DNA of 64,000 bases from Thalassovita gelatinovora (GTDB taxonomy: Bacteria > Pseudomonadota > Alphaproteobacteria > Rhodobacterales > Rhodobacteraceae). Of this stretch, positions 53,988 to 63,446 are shown piece after piece (within the stretch, counting starts at the first letter, position 1; every line of letters starts with the position of its first letter). The translations under genes were made by a program, and so were the position numbers. The stretch is from contig NZ_CYSA01000005.1 of assembly GCF_001458355.1 (NCBI RefSeq), positions 62,001-126,000 of the forward strand, in the 5' to 3' direction. Below the pieces are notes generated by a model. The model was not told the origin of the DNA, did not search any database, and saw only the letters and a program-made list of their open reading frames with translations.

Positions 53988-54813
53988 CAATCTGGGGCCT
54001 TTGACTAAGAGTTTGCGCCGCCTGAATCAGGCGCGGCGCATAGATGTCGATAAGGGTTTCTGCGGGGTTGAGAAATGCGAAACCACCGACGTTGATCGCA
54101 TAGAGAGATCCGCCCTGTGCGGCGCGGACCGGTACGGCTATACCGTTGATTTCCTTACGCCAATCACTGAACGAGGTGCAAAATCCGTAGCGCGTAAAAT
54201 CGTCACGCGCCCGGCTCAGCCCGGCTTTCAGGCGAAGATGGTCGGCCGGCTCTGCGGCGCGCAACGCATCGTCCAGCAGTGCGTCTTGTTCATCTTCGGG
54301 CAGGCCCATCAGGATCGCGCGGCCGATCGAGCTATAGAACAGCGGCACCTGCGCCCCCAGATGGAACACCATCGACACCGAATTCGGCGAACGATGCGTC
54401 GCCAGATACACCACCGACTGGCCAAAGCGTTCCCCCAGCGCGGCGGCCACATGCGGATTGTCACCGCGGCAGATATCGGCCAGTTCCAGCTGCGCGCGGT
54501 CCTTGATTTCCATTCCCGCCAAAACGCCGTGGCCCAGGGTCAGCACGCCAGGTCCCAGCCGGTATTCACCGCCCGGATCGCCCTGCACCAGATAGCCCAG
54601 CTTGCACAATGTATAGGTCAACCGGGTGACCGTGGTCTTGGGCAGGCCGGTGCGGGTGGCAAAGCTCTGGTTGGACAGATAAACTTCATCATCGCGAAAC
54701 GCCCGCAGCAACGCCAGCCCGCGCGCCAGCGCGGTGACGAACTTGGGATCGCTTGGATCATCCAGCAAATTGCCGGACAGGGTGCGGTTCTCTTTATGAT
54801 CGTTATTGGTCAC
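53980..54813 (-). CDS. IclR-family transcriptional regulator
   Basis: A 277-residue regulator starting at GTG 54813 (GGAGG upstream). The winged helix-turn-helix (residues about 25-85) is LARGLALLRAFRDDEVYLSN onward, with TGLPKTTVTRLTYTLCKLGY. The effector domain contains SPNSVSMVFHLGAQVPLFYS and FAFLNPAETL. IclR proteins often control aromatic or fatty acid catabolism. It probably responds to an intermediate of the adjacent pathway. Confidence 0.88.
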   Translation of the reverse strand: MTNNDHKENRTLSGNLLDDPSDPKFVTALARGLALLRAFRDDEVYLSNQSFATRTGLPKTTVTRLTYTLCKLGYLVQGDPGGEYRLGPGVLTLGHGVLAGMEIKDRAQLELADICRGDNPHVAAALGERFGQSVVYLATHRSPNSVSMVFHLGAQVPLFYSSIGRAILMGLPEDEQDALLDDALRAAEPADHLRLKAGLSRARDDFTRYGFCTSFSDWRKEINGIAVPVRAAQGGSLYAINVGGFAFLNPAETLIDIYAPRLIQAAQTLSQRPQIDA

Positions 54814-54895
54814 GCGGCCTCCGGTTCCGCGCAGTGGCGCGGCACGGTTTCGAGGGTCAGAATATCGTTCCGTAGTTCGGTCGGCAACCGTCGAC

Positions 54896-55888
54896 TTATT
54901 CCGGTACCGGCTGGCGCGGCCGGATGAACAGCGAATCGCGCCCGATCCAGCCGCCGCAATGGTCGCAGGCATAGGCCGCGCGCAGGATCTCGCCGCAATC
55001 GTGCAGCCGCAGGTCGGGCGGTGGCTGGCCAGCGTTGCACCAACGGTCGCCCCAATCGGCGATCGCCAGCAGCAGCGGCAAAAACCCTTCGGCGCGCGGC
55101 AGGATAGAATAAAGCAACCGCCGGCCCTGTGCCTCTTCCTGCACCAGCCCCAGATCCATCAGTTTGTCCAGCCGGTCGCGTACGATACTGGCCCCCAACG
55201 CCAAATCCTGCGCGATGCCCAGCATGTGGCGCGGTTGCTGAAACAACAGATACAGGATCTCGTTGCAGGCCGGATCGCCGACAAGCGACGCGGCCACCGT
55301 TCCACGTTCCTGCGAGGACGCAGCGGTAAAACTGGCGTCGTTGCGCCGCGACAGGCGCGGCCGGGGTTCGGTTTCGATCTGTTCGGGCTGGCTTCGGTGA
55401 ATGGTGACGCTTGAACTGGTGACAGCCCCCCGGCAACTGGTGCAACGCCAGGTCGCGCCGATGACATGGCCGCAATCGCGGTGCACGATGTCGAACGGCA
55501 GAAAATCGGCCTGCCCCGGATTGGCCTGGTGCCACAGCCAAACGGCATACATCGCATCCTGCAAATCCTGCGCCTTGGCTGTCAGCGCATAGTCCAGCGC
55601 GCCCTGCGCCGGGCTGGTAAAGCGGCGATACAGCAACTGTTCGCGGCACAGATGCAACAACCGCAAGGACAGGGTCTGGCGGGGAATGTTCAGGCTGCGC
55701 TGAAAGTCGTTGAAACGCCGCGTCCCGTTGTAGGCTTCCTTGAGGATCAGCATCGTCCACGGATCGCCCAGAATGCGCAGCGCCCGCCTGAGCGCGGTGG
55801 CTGGCGGGCCGGTTTCCGCACCACTGTCGGGGCCAGAATTCGAGCCGGAGTCGGGCTGGGTATCGGGGTCGGTCACGCGGTTGCTCAA
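54896..55888 (-). CDS. Tandem HxlR-type regulator with two Cys modules
   Basis: A 330-residue protein, twice the normal HxlR size. Module 1 is a winged helix (about 33-120, LRRALRILGDPWTMLILKEA) followed by Cys139-X9-Cys149-X2-Cys152. Module 2 is a second winged helix (about 203-285) followed by Cys298-X9-Cys308-X2-Cys311, with the same HDCG-like context. This is an internal duplication. The start TTG 55888 is preceded by AAAGGA; the frame runs 15 codons further to an ATG without a good site. It presumably controls the divergent catabolic genes. Confidence 0.8.
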   Translation of the reverse strand: MSNRVTDPDTQPDSGSNSGPDSGAETGPPATALRRALRILGDPWTMLILKEAYNGTRRFNDFQRSLNIPRQTLSLRLLHLCREQLLYRRFTSPAQGALDYALTAKAQDLQDAMYAVWLWHQANPGQADFLPFDIVHRDCGHVIGATWRCTSCRGAVTSSSVTIHRSQPEQIETEPRPRLSRRNDASFTAASSQERGTVAASLVGDPACNEILYLLFQQPRHMLGIAQDLALGASIVRDRLDKLMDLGLVQEEAQGRRLLYSILPRAEGFLPLLLAIADWGDRWCNAGQPPPDLRLHDCGEILRAAYACDHCGGWIGRDSLFIRPRQPVPE

Positions 55889-55984
55889 GGGGGGTATCCT
55901 TTCTCCGCGATTCAAGCACGGCCAGCTGCCCAAGGCAACCAGCCGTCCCCGTATGCCCGCCGGATCTGCGGGCTTTCATGGCGA

Positions 55985-57517
55985 TCACGCGGCCCAGATA
56001 TCCGCCCCATCAATCCAGGTGGTGTGAAACCCGATGGAAATCCGCCGGGGGATTTTCACCTTGGCGATCGGCTTGGTGATATCGTCAGCGTCAAAGATCA
56101 GGCAGTACGACGACCAGTCGTTGGTGTCGGTGATGAACGTCACCGGATAGGCCCGGCCTTCGTCGCTGGCAGTCGTCGCGCCATGCGCCGGGGCGACCGG
56201 CGCTTCCGAACCATAGACCCCGTCGCCGTAATCATAGCGCTGGGTTTCGCCGGTTTCGAGATCATAGCGCACCATCGCATTGAAGGTCTGGCAGCGCCCT
56301 TCCAACGACCCTTCATGCGGGATCGGGATAACCTGATTATAGGAATAACGCGTCTTGCGACCGACGAAATTAGTGTTGACCGTCGGGAACTCGGTGTTGC
56401 GGTCGTCCATCGGGCCTTCACTGACCGCGCCGGTCTTTGTGTTGAAGCTCCAGCGATACAGGATATGGGTGCGGCGGCGATACGACATCATCGACGCAAG
56501 ATGATGATCGGCAGGATCCTTGACCGGCATCGGGTCTTCCTGCCGGCAACCGACCATATGAACCCAGTCGCCCTCTTCCCAGCTGTTGGCGATATGCAGG
56601 ATATAGCACGGCTCGGCTTCGAACCATTGCACCTTATCCGACCGGCCAAAGCGGTCGATCAGCCCGAACCGGGCCGGCTGATCGCGATGAAATCCCATCA
56701 CCCGGCGGCCGAATTTCTTCAGCAGGTCAACGTCGTGATAGAACGGCAGATCGTGCAGGATCGCGTAGTTTTCGGTCAGCCCCATATCATGCGGCGACCG
56801 CGGACCAGCCAGATCGATGTCGATGTCGAAATTCAGCGTCCCGTCGGCGTTGGCCATGCCATAAGACATGTATGGCGGCTCGTCCTGGTAGTTGAAAAAG
56901 AACATCTGCTTGCTGAACGGGTCGGTTTTCGAATGCGCCGAAACCGAATGGCTGAGATTGCCACCCAAGGTTTCGCGCCCCACGGTTTCCAGCGTCAGCG
57001 GATCGACCTGATACGGGTCGCCGGCCATGTACCAAAGCGACAGGATCTTACCGTTGTAAAAGATCACGTCGGTGTTCGACACATCCTTGATCGGCGAACC
57101 GGGCAGCCGGAAATCATAGGGACCAGCCAGCCCCGGCCAGATCGCCTTGCCAGCCTTATCCTCGACGATGAAGGCACCGTTGTGCAGGTATTTCTGTTTG
57201 AACGTCGCTTTGCCGTCACGGAAATAGATCGCCCGCAACTGCGCGTCGCCGTCATAGTAATGGTATTTTTCATTGACCGGCTCGAATCGCTGCGACGGGC
57301 CGTTCATCACATAGGCACCGCACAGATCGGCGGGAATTTCACCTTCAACCTCCAGATCCTCGGCTTCGTATTCAATATCGGTCGGTGCGAAAGCGCCATG
57401 CAGATAAGGGTGATCGAAGTGCCGGATCCAGTCGGGCGCATCGGGCGGGGGTGTGCCGTCGGGTGCAAACATCCGCACGTTCGCGGCGGTCACGGCGAGA
57501 GAGGGTTCGTGGGACAT
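55985..57517 (-). CDS. Carotenoid/lignostilbene cleavage oxygenase
   Basis: A 510-residue non-heme iron dioxygenase of the RPE65/CCD family that splits a conjugated double bond into two carbonyl products. The four Fe(II)-binding His are His195 (SVSAHSKTDP), His243 (RSPHDMGLTENYAIL), His308 (CYILHIANSW) and His498 (GFHTTW). No signal peptide, so it acts in the cytoplasm. Stilbenoids, phenylpropenoids or apocarotenoids are all possible substrates. Upstream is a 15-bp palindrome shared in part with the divergent operon. Confidence 0.9.
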   Translation of the reverse strand: MSHEPSLAVTAANVRMFAPDGTPPPDAPDWIRHFDHPYLHGAFAPTDIEYEAEDLEVEGEIPADLCGAYVMNGPSQRFEPVNEKYHYYDGDAQLRAIYFRDGKATFKQKYLHNGAFIVEDKAGKAIWPGLAGPYDFRLPGSPIKDVSNTDVIFYNGKILSLWYMAGDPYQVDPLTLETVGRETLGGNLSHSVSAHSKTDPFSKQMFFFNYQDEPPYMSYGMANADGTLNFDIDIDLAGPRSPHDMGLTENYAILHDLPFYHDVDLLKKFGRRVMGFHRDQPARFGLIDRFGRSDKVQWFEAEPCYILHIANSWEEGDWVHMVGCRQEDPMPVKDPADHHLASMMSYRRRTHILYRWSFNTKTGAVSEGPMDDRNTEFPTVNTNFVGRKTRYSYNQVIPIPHEGSLEGRCQTFNAMVRYDLETGETQRYDYGDGVYGSEAPVAPAHGATTASDEGRAYPVTFITDTNDWSSYCLIFDADDITKPIAKVKIPRRISIGFHTTWIDGADIWAA

Positions 57518-57538
57518 GATGCGCTCCTTATATCTGCT

Positions 57539-57553
57539 TAACTAGACTAGTTA
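57539..57553. promoter_or_regulatory. 15-bp perfect palindrome ahead of the oxygenase gene
   Basis: TAACTAGaCTAGTTA, centred 29 bases before the oxygenase ATG. Its inner heptamer CTAGACT recurs as AGTCTAG at 57743-57749, 31 bases before the divergent hydrolase start. A regulator binding both would coordinate the two operons. The other bases of the 263-base gap show nothing distinct. Confidence 0.6.
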
Positions 57554-57780
57554 TCGGAAATGCTCCGCCGCGCGTCAAGCTTTCTTTGCATATCGAGACC
57601 TAAATCGGGTGAAATCAGCCCTGAACAGGCCAGAAATGCGGGGTTTGTCGCAATATAGCTGTGAAAACCAGCCCATTCCGTTCCGATATACAAAACATCA
57701 TTCTGAAATTCATGCTTTTCTCTTGACTGTCCGCCAAATAGCAGTCTAGCAATAACGTCAAGTTGGGAGGAGGAACCGAA

Positions 57781-58494
57781 ATGCTGCAAATGGTGTGTCT
57801 GCCGGGATTGCTATGCGACACCGGGGTGTTTGACCCGGTACTGGCAGGAATGGACGAACCGGCGCAGGTGTTGCCGGTGCCGCGCGTCGCGTCGTTCGAT
57901 GCGATGGTGGCTCAGATCGTTGCGCAACTGCCTGACGCGGCGGTGCTGGTCGGCATGTCGATGGGCAGCTATCTGGCGCTGGCCGTGGCACGACAGTTCC
58001 CGGCACGGGTTAAGGGGCTCGTCCTGATTGGCACCACCGCCGCGGCCGACACCCCGCGCGCCGCCGCTCTGCGCGTCAAGGTCGCTGCTTGGGCCGCGCG
58101 CGAAGGCGAAGCGGCACTGGCCGATTCAGTGGCAGATTCGATGCTGTCCCCGGCCCGCCGCGCCGACCCCGCATTGCGCGCCACGATCCGGCGAATGACC
58201 GAATCGCAGGGCGTGGATACCTTTGCCATGCATCAGGCCGCGCTGGCCGAACGGCCCGATCAGACCGCCGCGCTGGCGGATATCCTCTGTCCGGTGCTGG
58301 TGATCACCGGAACCGAAGACACCTCGACCCCGCTCGGCGCCGGGCGTGCAGTGGCAGAAACCGTGCCGAATGGCCGGTTCGTGGCGCTGGACGGGGTCGG
58401 CCACATGCCGGTGTTGGAAACACCCGATCTCGTTGCCCGGCACCTGCGCACATTTCTTGACGATTGTCTGACCCTGGAGGACCAAGCGCAATGA
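57781..58494 (+). CDS. Alpha/beta hydrolase
   Basis: A 237-residue hydrolase. Nucleophile Ser in VGMSMGSYLALAVA, acidic residue in ITGTEDTSTPLG and His in GVGHMPVLETP form the triad. A GGAGGAGG site precedes ATG 57781. In an operon of CoA chemistry it could hydrolyse an ester, a CoA thioester or a ring-cleavage product. The next gene overlaps by ATGA. Confidence 0.87.
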   Translation: MLQMVCLPGLLCDTGVFDPVLAGMDEPAQVLPVPRVASFDAMVAQIVAQLPDAAVLVGMSMGSYLALAVARQFPARVKGLVLIGTTAAADTPRAAALRVKVAAWAAREGEAALADSVADSMLSPARRADPALRATIRRMTESQGVDTFAMHQAALAERPDQTAALADILCPVLVITGTEDTSTPLGAGRAVAETVPNGRFVALDGVGHMPVLETPDLVARHLRTFLDDCLTLEDQAQ

Positions 58495-59432
58495 CCATCA
58501 AAGACCGGCTGCGCGCCCTGCGCCTGCCCGCGATTGCCGCACCGATGTTTCTGGTGTCGACCCCCGATCTGGTGGTCGCCTGCTGCAAGGCGGGCATCGT
58601 CGGCAGCTTTCCGGCCCCAAACCTGCGCACCAGCGAAGAACTGGGCGACTGGATGGCCGAAATCACCAACCGGCTGACACCGCAGGACGCGCCCTGGGCG
58701 CTGAACCTTGTAACACATTCGACCAGCCCGCGGCTGGAGGGCGACCTGCAACAGGTGGCAAAATATCACCCCCCCGTGGTGATTACCGCCCTGGGCAGCC
58801 CCAAACCGGTGCTTCCCACGGTGCATGACTATGGCGGGCTGGTGTTCGCGGATGTGATATCGGTCGATCTGGCGAAAAAAGCCGCGGCCGCCGGGGTCGA
58901 TGGTCTGGTACTGGTCTGTTCTGGGGCCGGCGGACATACCGGCGATCTCAGCCCGCTTGTCTTTGTCGAACGCGTGCGCCAGTTCTTTGACGGCTATATC
59001 GCACTGGCCGGGGCGATCAACACCGGTGAAGCGATTCTGGCGGCACAGGTGCTGGGCGCCGATTTCGGCTATCTGGGCACCAGTTTCCTTGCCGCCGAGG
59101 AAAACATGGCGTCAGAAGAGTACCGCCAGATGTGCGTCGACTGCGGCGCGACGGATCTCCTGGTCACCCGCGCCTTTACCGGTGCGCGGGCATCGATGCT
59201 GAAACCGTCGATGATCGCCCGCGGGCTTGACCCGGCGGAATTGGAATTCAAAGTCGCCAAGATGAACTTCACCGGCCGCAAGGACGAGACGGTCAAGCCA
59301 TGGTCGGGGATCTGGGGCGCCGGCCAGGGGGTCGGCAAGGTTGAACGCGTAGAACCGGCGGCACTGATCGTCGACCGGTTGGGGCGCGAATATGAGGCCG
59401 CGCGGGCGCGCGGGCGGGAGTTGTGTGCATGA
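58491..59432 (+). CDS. Nitronate monooxygenase-like FMN protein
   Basis: A 313-residue TIM-barrel flavoprotein of the NMO/2-nitropropane dioxygenase family. PAIAAPMFLVSTPDLVVACC at the start, VLVCSGAGGHTGDLSPLVFV and GADFGYLGTSFLAAEEN bind FMN phosphate. Related enoyl reductases and NMO enzymes are hard to separate by sequence. Four-base overlaps join both neighbours. Confidence 0.85.
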   Translation: MTIKDRLRALRLPAIAAPMFLVSTPDLVVACCKAGIVGSFPAPNLRTSEELGDWMAEITNRLTPQDAPWALNLVTHSTSPRLEGDLQQVAKYHPPVVITALGSPKPVLPTVHDYGGLVFADVISVDLAKKAAAAGVDGLVLVCSGAGGHTGDLSPLVFVERVRQFFDGYIALAGAINTGEAILAAQVLGADFGYLGTSFLAAEENMASEEYRQMCVDCGATDLLVTRAFTGARASMLKPSMIARGLDPAELEFKVAKMNFTGRKDETVKPWSGIWGAGQGVGKVERVEPAALIVDRLGREYEAARARGRELCA

Positions 59433-61111
59433 ACCTGTTTTCCACCGATGACCACGCTCGCTATCGCGCCGAGGGCCAATGGGGCGAACTGACTCTGCCA
59501 GAAATGTTCGCGGCGACCTGTGCGCGGGTGCCTGACCGGCTGGGTCTGGTCGATGCGCCAAACCGCGCCGAAATTTTCGAGGGTGCACCGCGCCGCCTGA
59601 CCTATGCGCAGATGCGCGCCGAGGTCGATCGCTACGCCGCGATCTTGCAGGCACAGGGCATCGGACCGGGCGCGCTGGTCGCAACGCAACTGCCCAACAT
59701 TTCTGAAATGATCCTGATCTATCTGGCCGTGTCGCAGATCGGCGCGGTGCTCAGCCCGGTATCGCTGGCCTATCGCAGCGCCGAATTGCACGACCTGTCA
59801 CAGGTCGCGGCGTTCGACGCCTATATTTCGGTCGGTCGGTTCAAGGGGCAGGATTATTTTGCCGAACGCAACGACGCCCTGCCCGACAGCGTGCAGCGGC
59901 TGGGGATCGGCGACGGCTTGCCAGCGGGCGTGACCCGGATCGACACCGCAGCCCCCGGCAAACCGCCGGCTCCGGTGGCGCTCGATGCGGATGACATCTT
60001 CGCGGTATTCTGGACCTCGGGCACCGAGGGCGTACCCAAAGCGGTGCCCAAGACGCATAACAACATGATGTCCAGCTCGTTAGGCGCGTGGCGGTTGCTG
60101 AACCTGCCGGACGGCACCAACATTCTGGGCCCGTTCCCGTTCGTCAACGCCGCCGCGATGGGCGGACTGTTGATGTGCTGGATGCGCACCGCCGGCGCAT
60201 TGATCTTGCACCATCCGTTCGACGTGGCCGTGTTCCTGGAGCAGCTCAAGTCCGAAGAAATCGGCTATACGATGGTGGCACCGACCATCCTGACCTATCT
60301 GCGCGATCAGGCCCGCGACCCCGATTTACACCCGGCACTGCACCGGCTGATGTCGATCGGAACCGGCTCGGCGCCGCCCGACCCCGAAGTGTTCTTGTTC
60401 TTCGAAGAAACCTTCGCCACGCCGGTGGTGAACTTCTTTGGCTCGAACGAAGGCGCACAAATGTGTTCCTCGTGCGAGCGCGTGCCCAACCCGCGCCACC
60501 GCGCCAGCTATTTCCCACGCGACGGGGACGAAAATTGGGATCCGGCGCTGCGTACCGCCAATGGCGGCACCTTCCGGCTTGTCGATCCGACCACTGGTGA
60601 TCTGATCACCGAACCGGGTGGCCTGGGCGAAATGCATCTGCACGGCCCGGCGCTGATGCCGGGGTATTATTCACGCCAGGGGATCGACCGCAGCAAGTTC
60701 ACCGAAGATGGCTATTTCCCGTCCGGCGACCTGTTCCAGATTTCAGATTGCGGCACGCTGATCCGGTTTCACGCCCGTTCGCGCGAATTGATCGTGCGCG
60801 GCGGCATGAAGATCGCGCCGGTTGAACTGGACAACGTGCTGTCCGCCCTGCCCGGCGTGCGCGAAGTCGCCGTGGCGGCCTATGCCGATCCACATATGGG
60901 CGAAAAAGTCTGCCTGTTCGCGGTGATGGAACCGGGGCGCGGGCTGGATCTGCCGACCGTCACCGCGTTTTGCGACGATGCCGGCCTTGCCAAATTCAAA
61001 TGGCCCGAACGTCTGGAACTGTTCGACGCCCTACCTCGTACGCCTTTGGCGAAACTCGACCGCAAAGCGCTGGCCGGATGGCTGGCGCAACAAGGAGCCC
61101 AAAATGCCTGA
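59429..61111 (+). CDS. Adenylate-forming aryl/acyl ligase (EntE-like)
   Basis: A 560-residue ANL enzyme. FWTSGTEGVPKAVPKTHNN, FFGSNEGAQMCSSCERV, PSGDLFQISDCGTLIRFHAR, GGMKIAPVELDN and PRTPLAKLDRKAL (catalytic Lys) are in order. It is closer in feel to 2,3-dihydroxybenzoate-AMP and cyclohexanecarboxylate ligases than to fatty acid ligases, but no carrier-protein gene is adjacent, so CoA is the likely acceptor. It overlaps the thiolase gene by 8 bases. Confidence 0.85.
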   Translation: MNLFSTDDHARYRAEGQWGELTLPEMFAATCARVPDRLGLVDAPNRAEIFEGAPRRLTYAQMRAEVDRYAAILQAQGIGPGALVATQLPNISEMILIYLAVSQIGAVLSPVSLAYRSAELHDLSQVAAFDAYISVGRFKGQDYFAERNDALPDSVQRLGIGDGLPAGVTRIDTAAPGKPPAPVALDADDIFAVFWTSGTEGVPKAVPKTHNNMMSSSLGAWRLLNLPDGTNILGPFPFVNAAAMGGLLMCWMRTAGALILHHPFDVAVFLEQLKSEEIGYTMVAPTILTYLRDQARDPDLHPALHRLMSIGTGSAPPDPEVFLFFEETFATPVVNFFGSNEGAQMCSSCERVPNPRHRASYFPRDGDENWDPALRTANGGTFRLVDPTTGDLITEPGGLGEMHLHGPALMPGYYSRQGIDRSKFTEDGYFPSGDLFQISDCGTLIRFHARSRELIVRGGMKIAPVELDNVLSALPGVREVAVAAYADPHMGEKVCLFAVMEPGRGLDLPTVTAFCDDAGLAKFKWPERLELFDALPRTPLAKLDRKALAGWLAQQGAQNA

Positions 61112-62342
61112 TTCCGTTTACGTCCTTGGTGGCGCCCAGACCGACTTTGCCCGCAATTGGGCCCGCGAAGGGCTGGGCATCGACGCGATGATGCGTGACG
61201 TGTTGTTCGAAGGGCTGCAAAATGCCCGGCTGGACCCCAGCGACCTGCAATCCGTGCATGTCGGCAATTTCGTCGCCGAACTGTTCTGCGGTCAAGGTCA
61301 ACTGGGCGGCATCATCGCCTCGCTGCATCCTGACCTGTCCGGGGTGCCGACCCAACGGCACGAAGCGGCCTGCGCCTCGGGATCGATGGCGATGCTGGCG
61401 GCGACGGCCGAAATCGAAGCCGGGCGCTATGATCTGGTGGCCGTTCTGGGCGTCGAATACATGCGCAACGTGCCCGGCCAACGCGCCGCCGAACATCTGG
61501 GCGCTGCGGCCTGGGCAGAACGCGAATGGACCGACGCGACCTATGTCTGGCCTGCCGCCTTTGCCGATCTGATCGACGCTTATTCCGAAAAATTCGGCTA
61601 TCTGAACTATGATCACCTGGGCGAAATCGCCCGCATCAACTATGCCAACGGCAAACGCAATCCCTATGCACAAACCCGCGACTGGGAATTTACCGACAGC
61701 AGCTTCACCGAAGATGACGACGCCAACCCGGTGATCGAAGGCCGCGTCAGGCGCAACGATTGCGGTCAGGTGACCGATGGCGCGGCAGTGGTGTTTCTGG
61801 CCTCGGCAGAGCGCGCGGCCGAATATGCCAAGGCGCGCGGTCTGGCCCTGTCCGATCTGGCAAAGATCGACGGTTGGGGCCACCGCACCGCACCGATGAT
61901 GCTGGCCGAAAAACTGGCTGAAAGCCGCAACGACCGCTTCGTTCTGCCGCAAGTGAACAAGGCGATCCGCGACAGTTTCGCCCGCGCCGGCATCGACAGC
62001 CCGTTTGCGCTGGACGCCATCGAAACCCACGACTGTTTTGCGATGACCGAATATGCGGCGATCGACAGCTATGAAATCACGGCCCCCGGCGAAAGCTGGA
62101 AAGCCGTCGAAGAGGGCGTCATCGCCCGCGACGGACGGCTGCCGATCAATCCCTCGGGCGGGTTGATCGGGCTGGGCCACCCGGTCGGCGCGACCGGCGT
62201 GCGGATGATGTTGGACGGCTATCGGCAGGTCACCGGCCAGGCGGGCGACTGCCAGGTCGAGGACGCACGCCGCGTCGGCCTTTTGAACATTGGCGGTTCG
62301 ACTACAACGATTGCGTCTTTTGTCGTCGGACGGGGTGCCTAA
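61104..62342 (+). CDS. Thiolase (acetyl-CoA acetyltransferase family, SCP2-like)
   Basis: A 412-residue thiolase. Cys90 in HEAACASGSMAMLAATAEIE is the acyl-binding residue; DAIETHDCFAMTEYAAID and GLIGLGHPVGATGVRMM carry the other active-site residues. The pattern is that of the SCP-x/thiolase-like enzymes often found in catabolic operons. It would release acetyl-CoA or propionyl-CoA from a 3-oxoacyl-CoA. Confidence 0.9.
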   Translation: MPDSVYVLGGAQTDFARNWAREGLGIDAMMRDVLFEGLQNARLDPSDLQSVHVGNFVAELFCGQGQLGGIIASLHPDLSGVPTQRHEAACASGSMAMLAATAEIEAGRYDLVAVLGVEYMRNVPGQRAAEHLGAAAWAEREWTDATYVWPAAFADLIDAYSEKFGYLNYDHLGEIARINYANGKRNPYAQTRDWEFTDSSFTEDDDANPVIEGRVRRNDCGQVTDGAAVVFLASAERAAEYAKARGLALSDLAKIDGWGHRTAPMMLAEKLAESRNDRFVLPQVNKAIRDSFARAGIDSPFALDAIETHDCFAMTEYAAIDSYEITAPGESWKAVEEGVIARDGRLPINPSGGLIGLGHPVGATGVRMMLDGYRQVTGQAGDCQVEDARRVGLLNIGGSTTTIASFVVGRGA

Positions 62343-62383
62343 CCCCGCAGACGAATACCGTTTCAACAAAAGGGAGGAAACCA

Positions 62384-63382
62384 ATGTTGAAGAAAAACCT
62401 GACCGGCCTTGCCGCCGGATTTGTCCTGAGCCTGACCGCCTCGGTCGCCGACGCCCGCGATCTGGCCTTCGCGGTGTTTGTGCCGGCCGCGTCGCCGACG
62501 GTGCAAAAGATCTATCAGCCATGGGTGGACTGGTTCAACGCCGAGGCCACCAATGATGACGTGCAGATCTCCCTCTTTGCGGGCGGCACGCTGGGCCGCA
62601 ATCCGCGCGCCCAGGCACAGATGGTCGCCGATGGCGTCGCCGATCTGGCACTGACCGTCCCGGCCTATACGCCGGGCGTGTTCCCCGATTTCGACATGTT
62701 CGAATTGCCGGGCTTTGCCAACGACGTGCGCGAAGGATCGCTGGCATCGCTGGAAATGCACCAGGAAGGGCTGCTGCATGGCTACGAAAATTATTATGTC
62801 GTGGCGATGTATTCCTCGGGGGCCTACATGCTGCACACCCGCGACGCGGTGAACAGTATCGACGACCTGTCCGGGATGCGCATCCGCGTCGGCGGTCAGA
62901 TCCAGACCGCCGTCATTGAATCCCTGGGCGGCGTACCGCAAAGCATGAGCGCGGGCGAAATGGCCGAAAACATCGACCGTGGCCTGATCGACGGCGCGAT
63001 GAGCGATGCCTCGGTCGCCCGGACCTTCCGCGTGGCCGATGTTGCGATGAACCACTACGACGCCAATCTCGGCGTACTGGTATTTGCCATCGTGATGAAC
63101 CGCGACGTCTACGCCTCGCTGTCCGACCATGCCAAAGAACTGCTGGCGCAAAGCGGCCAGTTCATCGCGGACCGGCAGATCGAAAACTATGGCGTGGCCA
63201 TCAACGGCAACATTCAAGGTTGGCAGGACTCGGCGGACCATTCCGTGGTGATCCCCGAAGACGCCGACCGCGCCGAAATCGCGACGCGGGTGCAGCCGGT
63301 CATCGATATGGTGGCGGCAAACGCATCGCCCGGCCTGATCGAAGCCTACAAGGCCAAGCTGAAAGATATCCGCAACCGTTGA
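62384..63382 (+). CDS. dctP: TRAP transporter substrate-binding protein
   Basis: A 332-residue periplasmic protein with signal peptide (cleavage near SVADARDL, residue 25). The DctP fold has TLGRNPRAQAQMVADGVADL and a conserved binding region SGMRIRVGGQIQTAVIESLG, with the Arg that usually contacts the carboxylate of the ligand. It therefore probably binds an organic acid. GGGAGG precedes the ATG. It starts 41 bases after the thiolase. Confidence 0.92.
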   Translation: MLKKNLTGLAAGFVLSLTASVADARDLAFAVFVPAASPTVQKIYQPWVDWFNAEATNDDVQISLFAGGTLGRNPRAQAQMVADGVADLALTVPAYTPGVFPDFDMFELPGFANDVREGSLASLEMHQEGLLHGYENYYVVAMYSSGAYMLHTRDAVNSIDDLSGMRIRVGGQIQTAVIESLGGVPQSMSAGEMAENIDRGLIDGAMSDASVARTFRVADVAMNHYDANLGVLVFAIVMNRDVYASLSDHAKELLAQSGQFIADRQIENYGVAINGNIQGWQDSADHSVVIPEDADRAEIATRVQPVIDMVAANASPGLIEAYKAKLKDIRNR

Positions 63383-63390
63383 TCCCTTGC

Positions 63391-63416
63391 CGGGCCGGAG
63401 GTTACGCTCCGGCCCG
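63391..63416 (+). promoter_or_regulatory. Intercistronic hairpin between dctP and dctQ
   Basis: Perfect 10-bp stem CGGGCCGGAG / CTCCGGCCCG with loop GTTACG, no T run. As between ugpB and ugpA, it may protect the binding-protein message and lower permease expression. Confidence 0.6.
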
Positions 63417-63446
63417 TATCCCGCATTCCAGATTCAGGAGGGCGCC

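Noticed and set aside
55466-57541. 691-codon open frame on the plus strand opposite the carotenoid oxygenase
   Set aside because: Antisense shadow of a gene with all four iron ligands; no ribosome binding site or domain.
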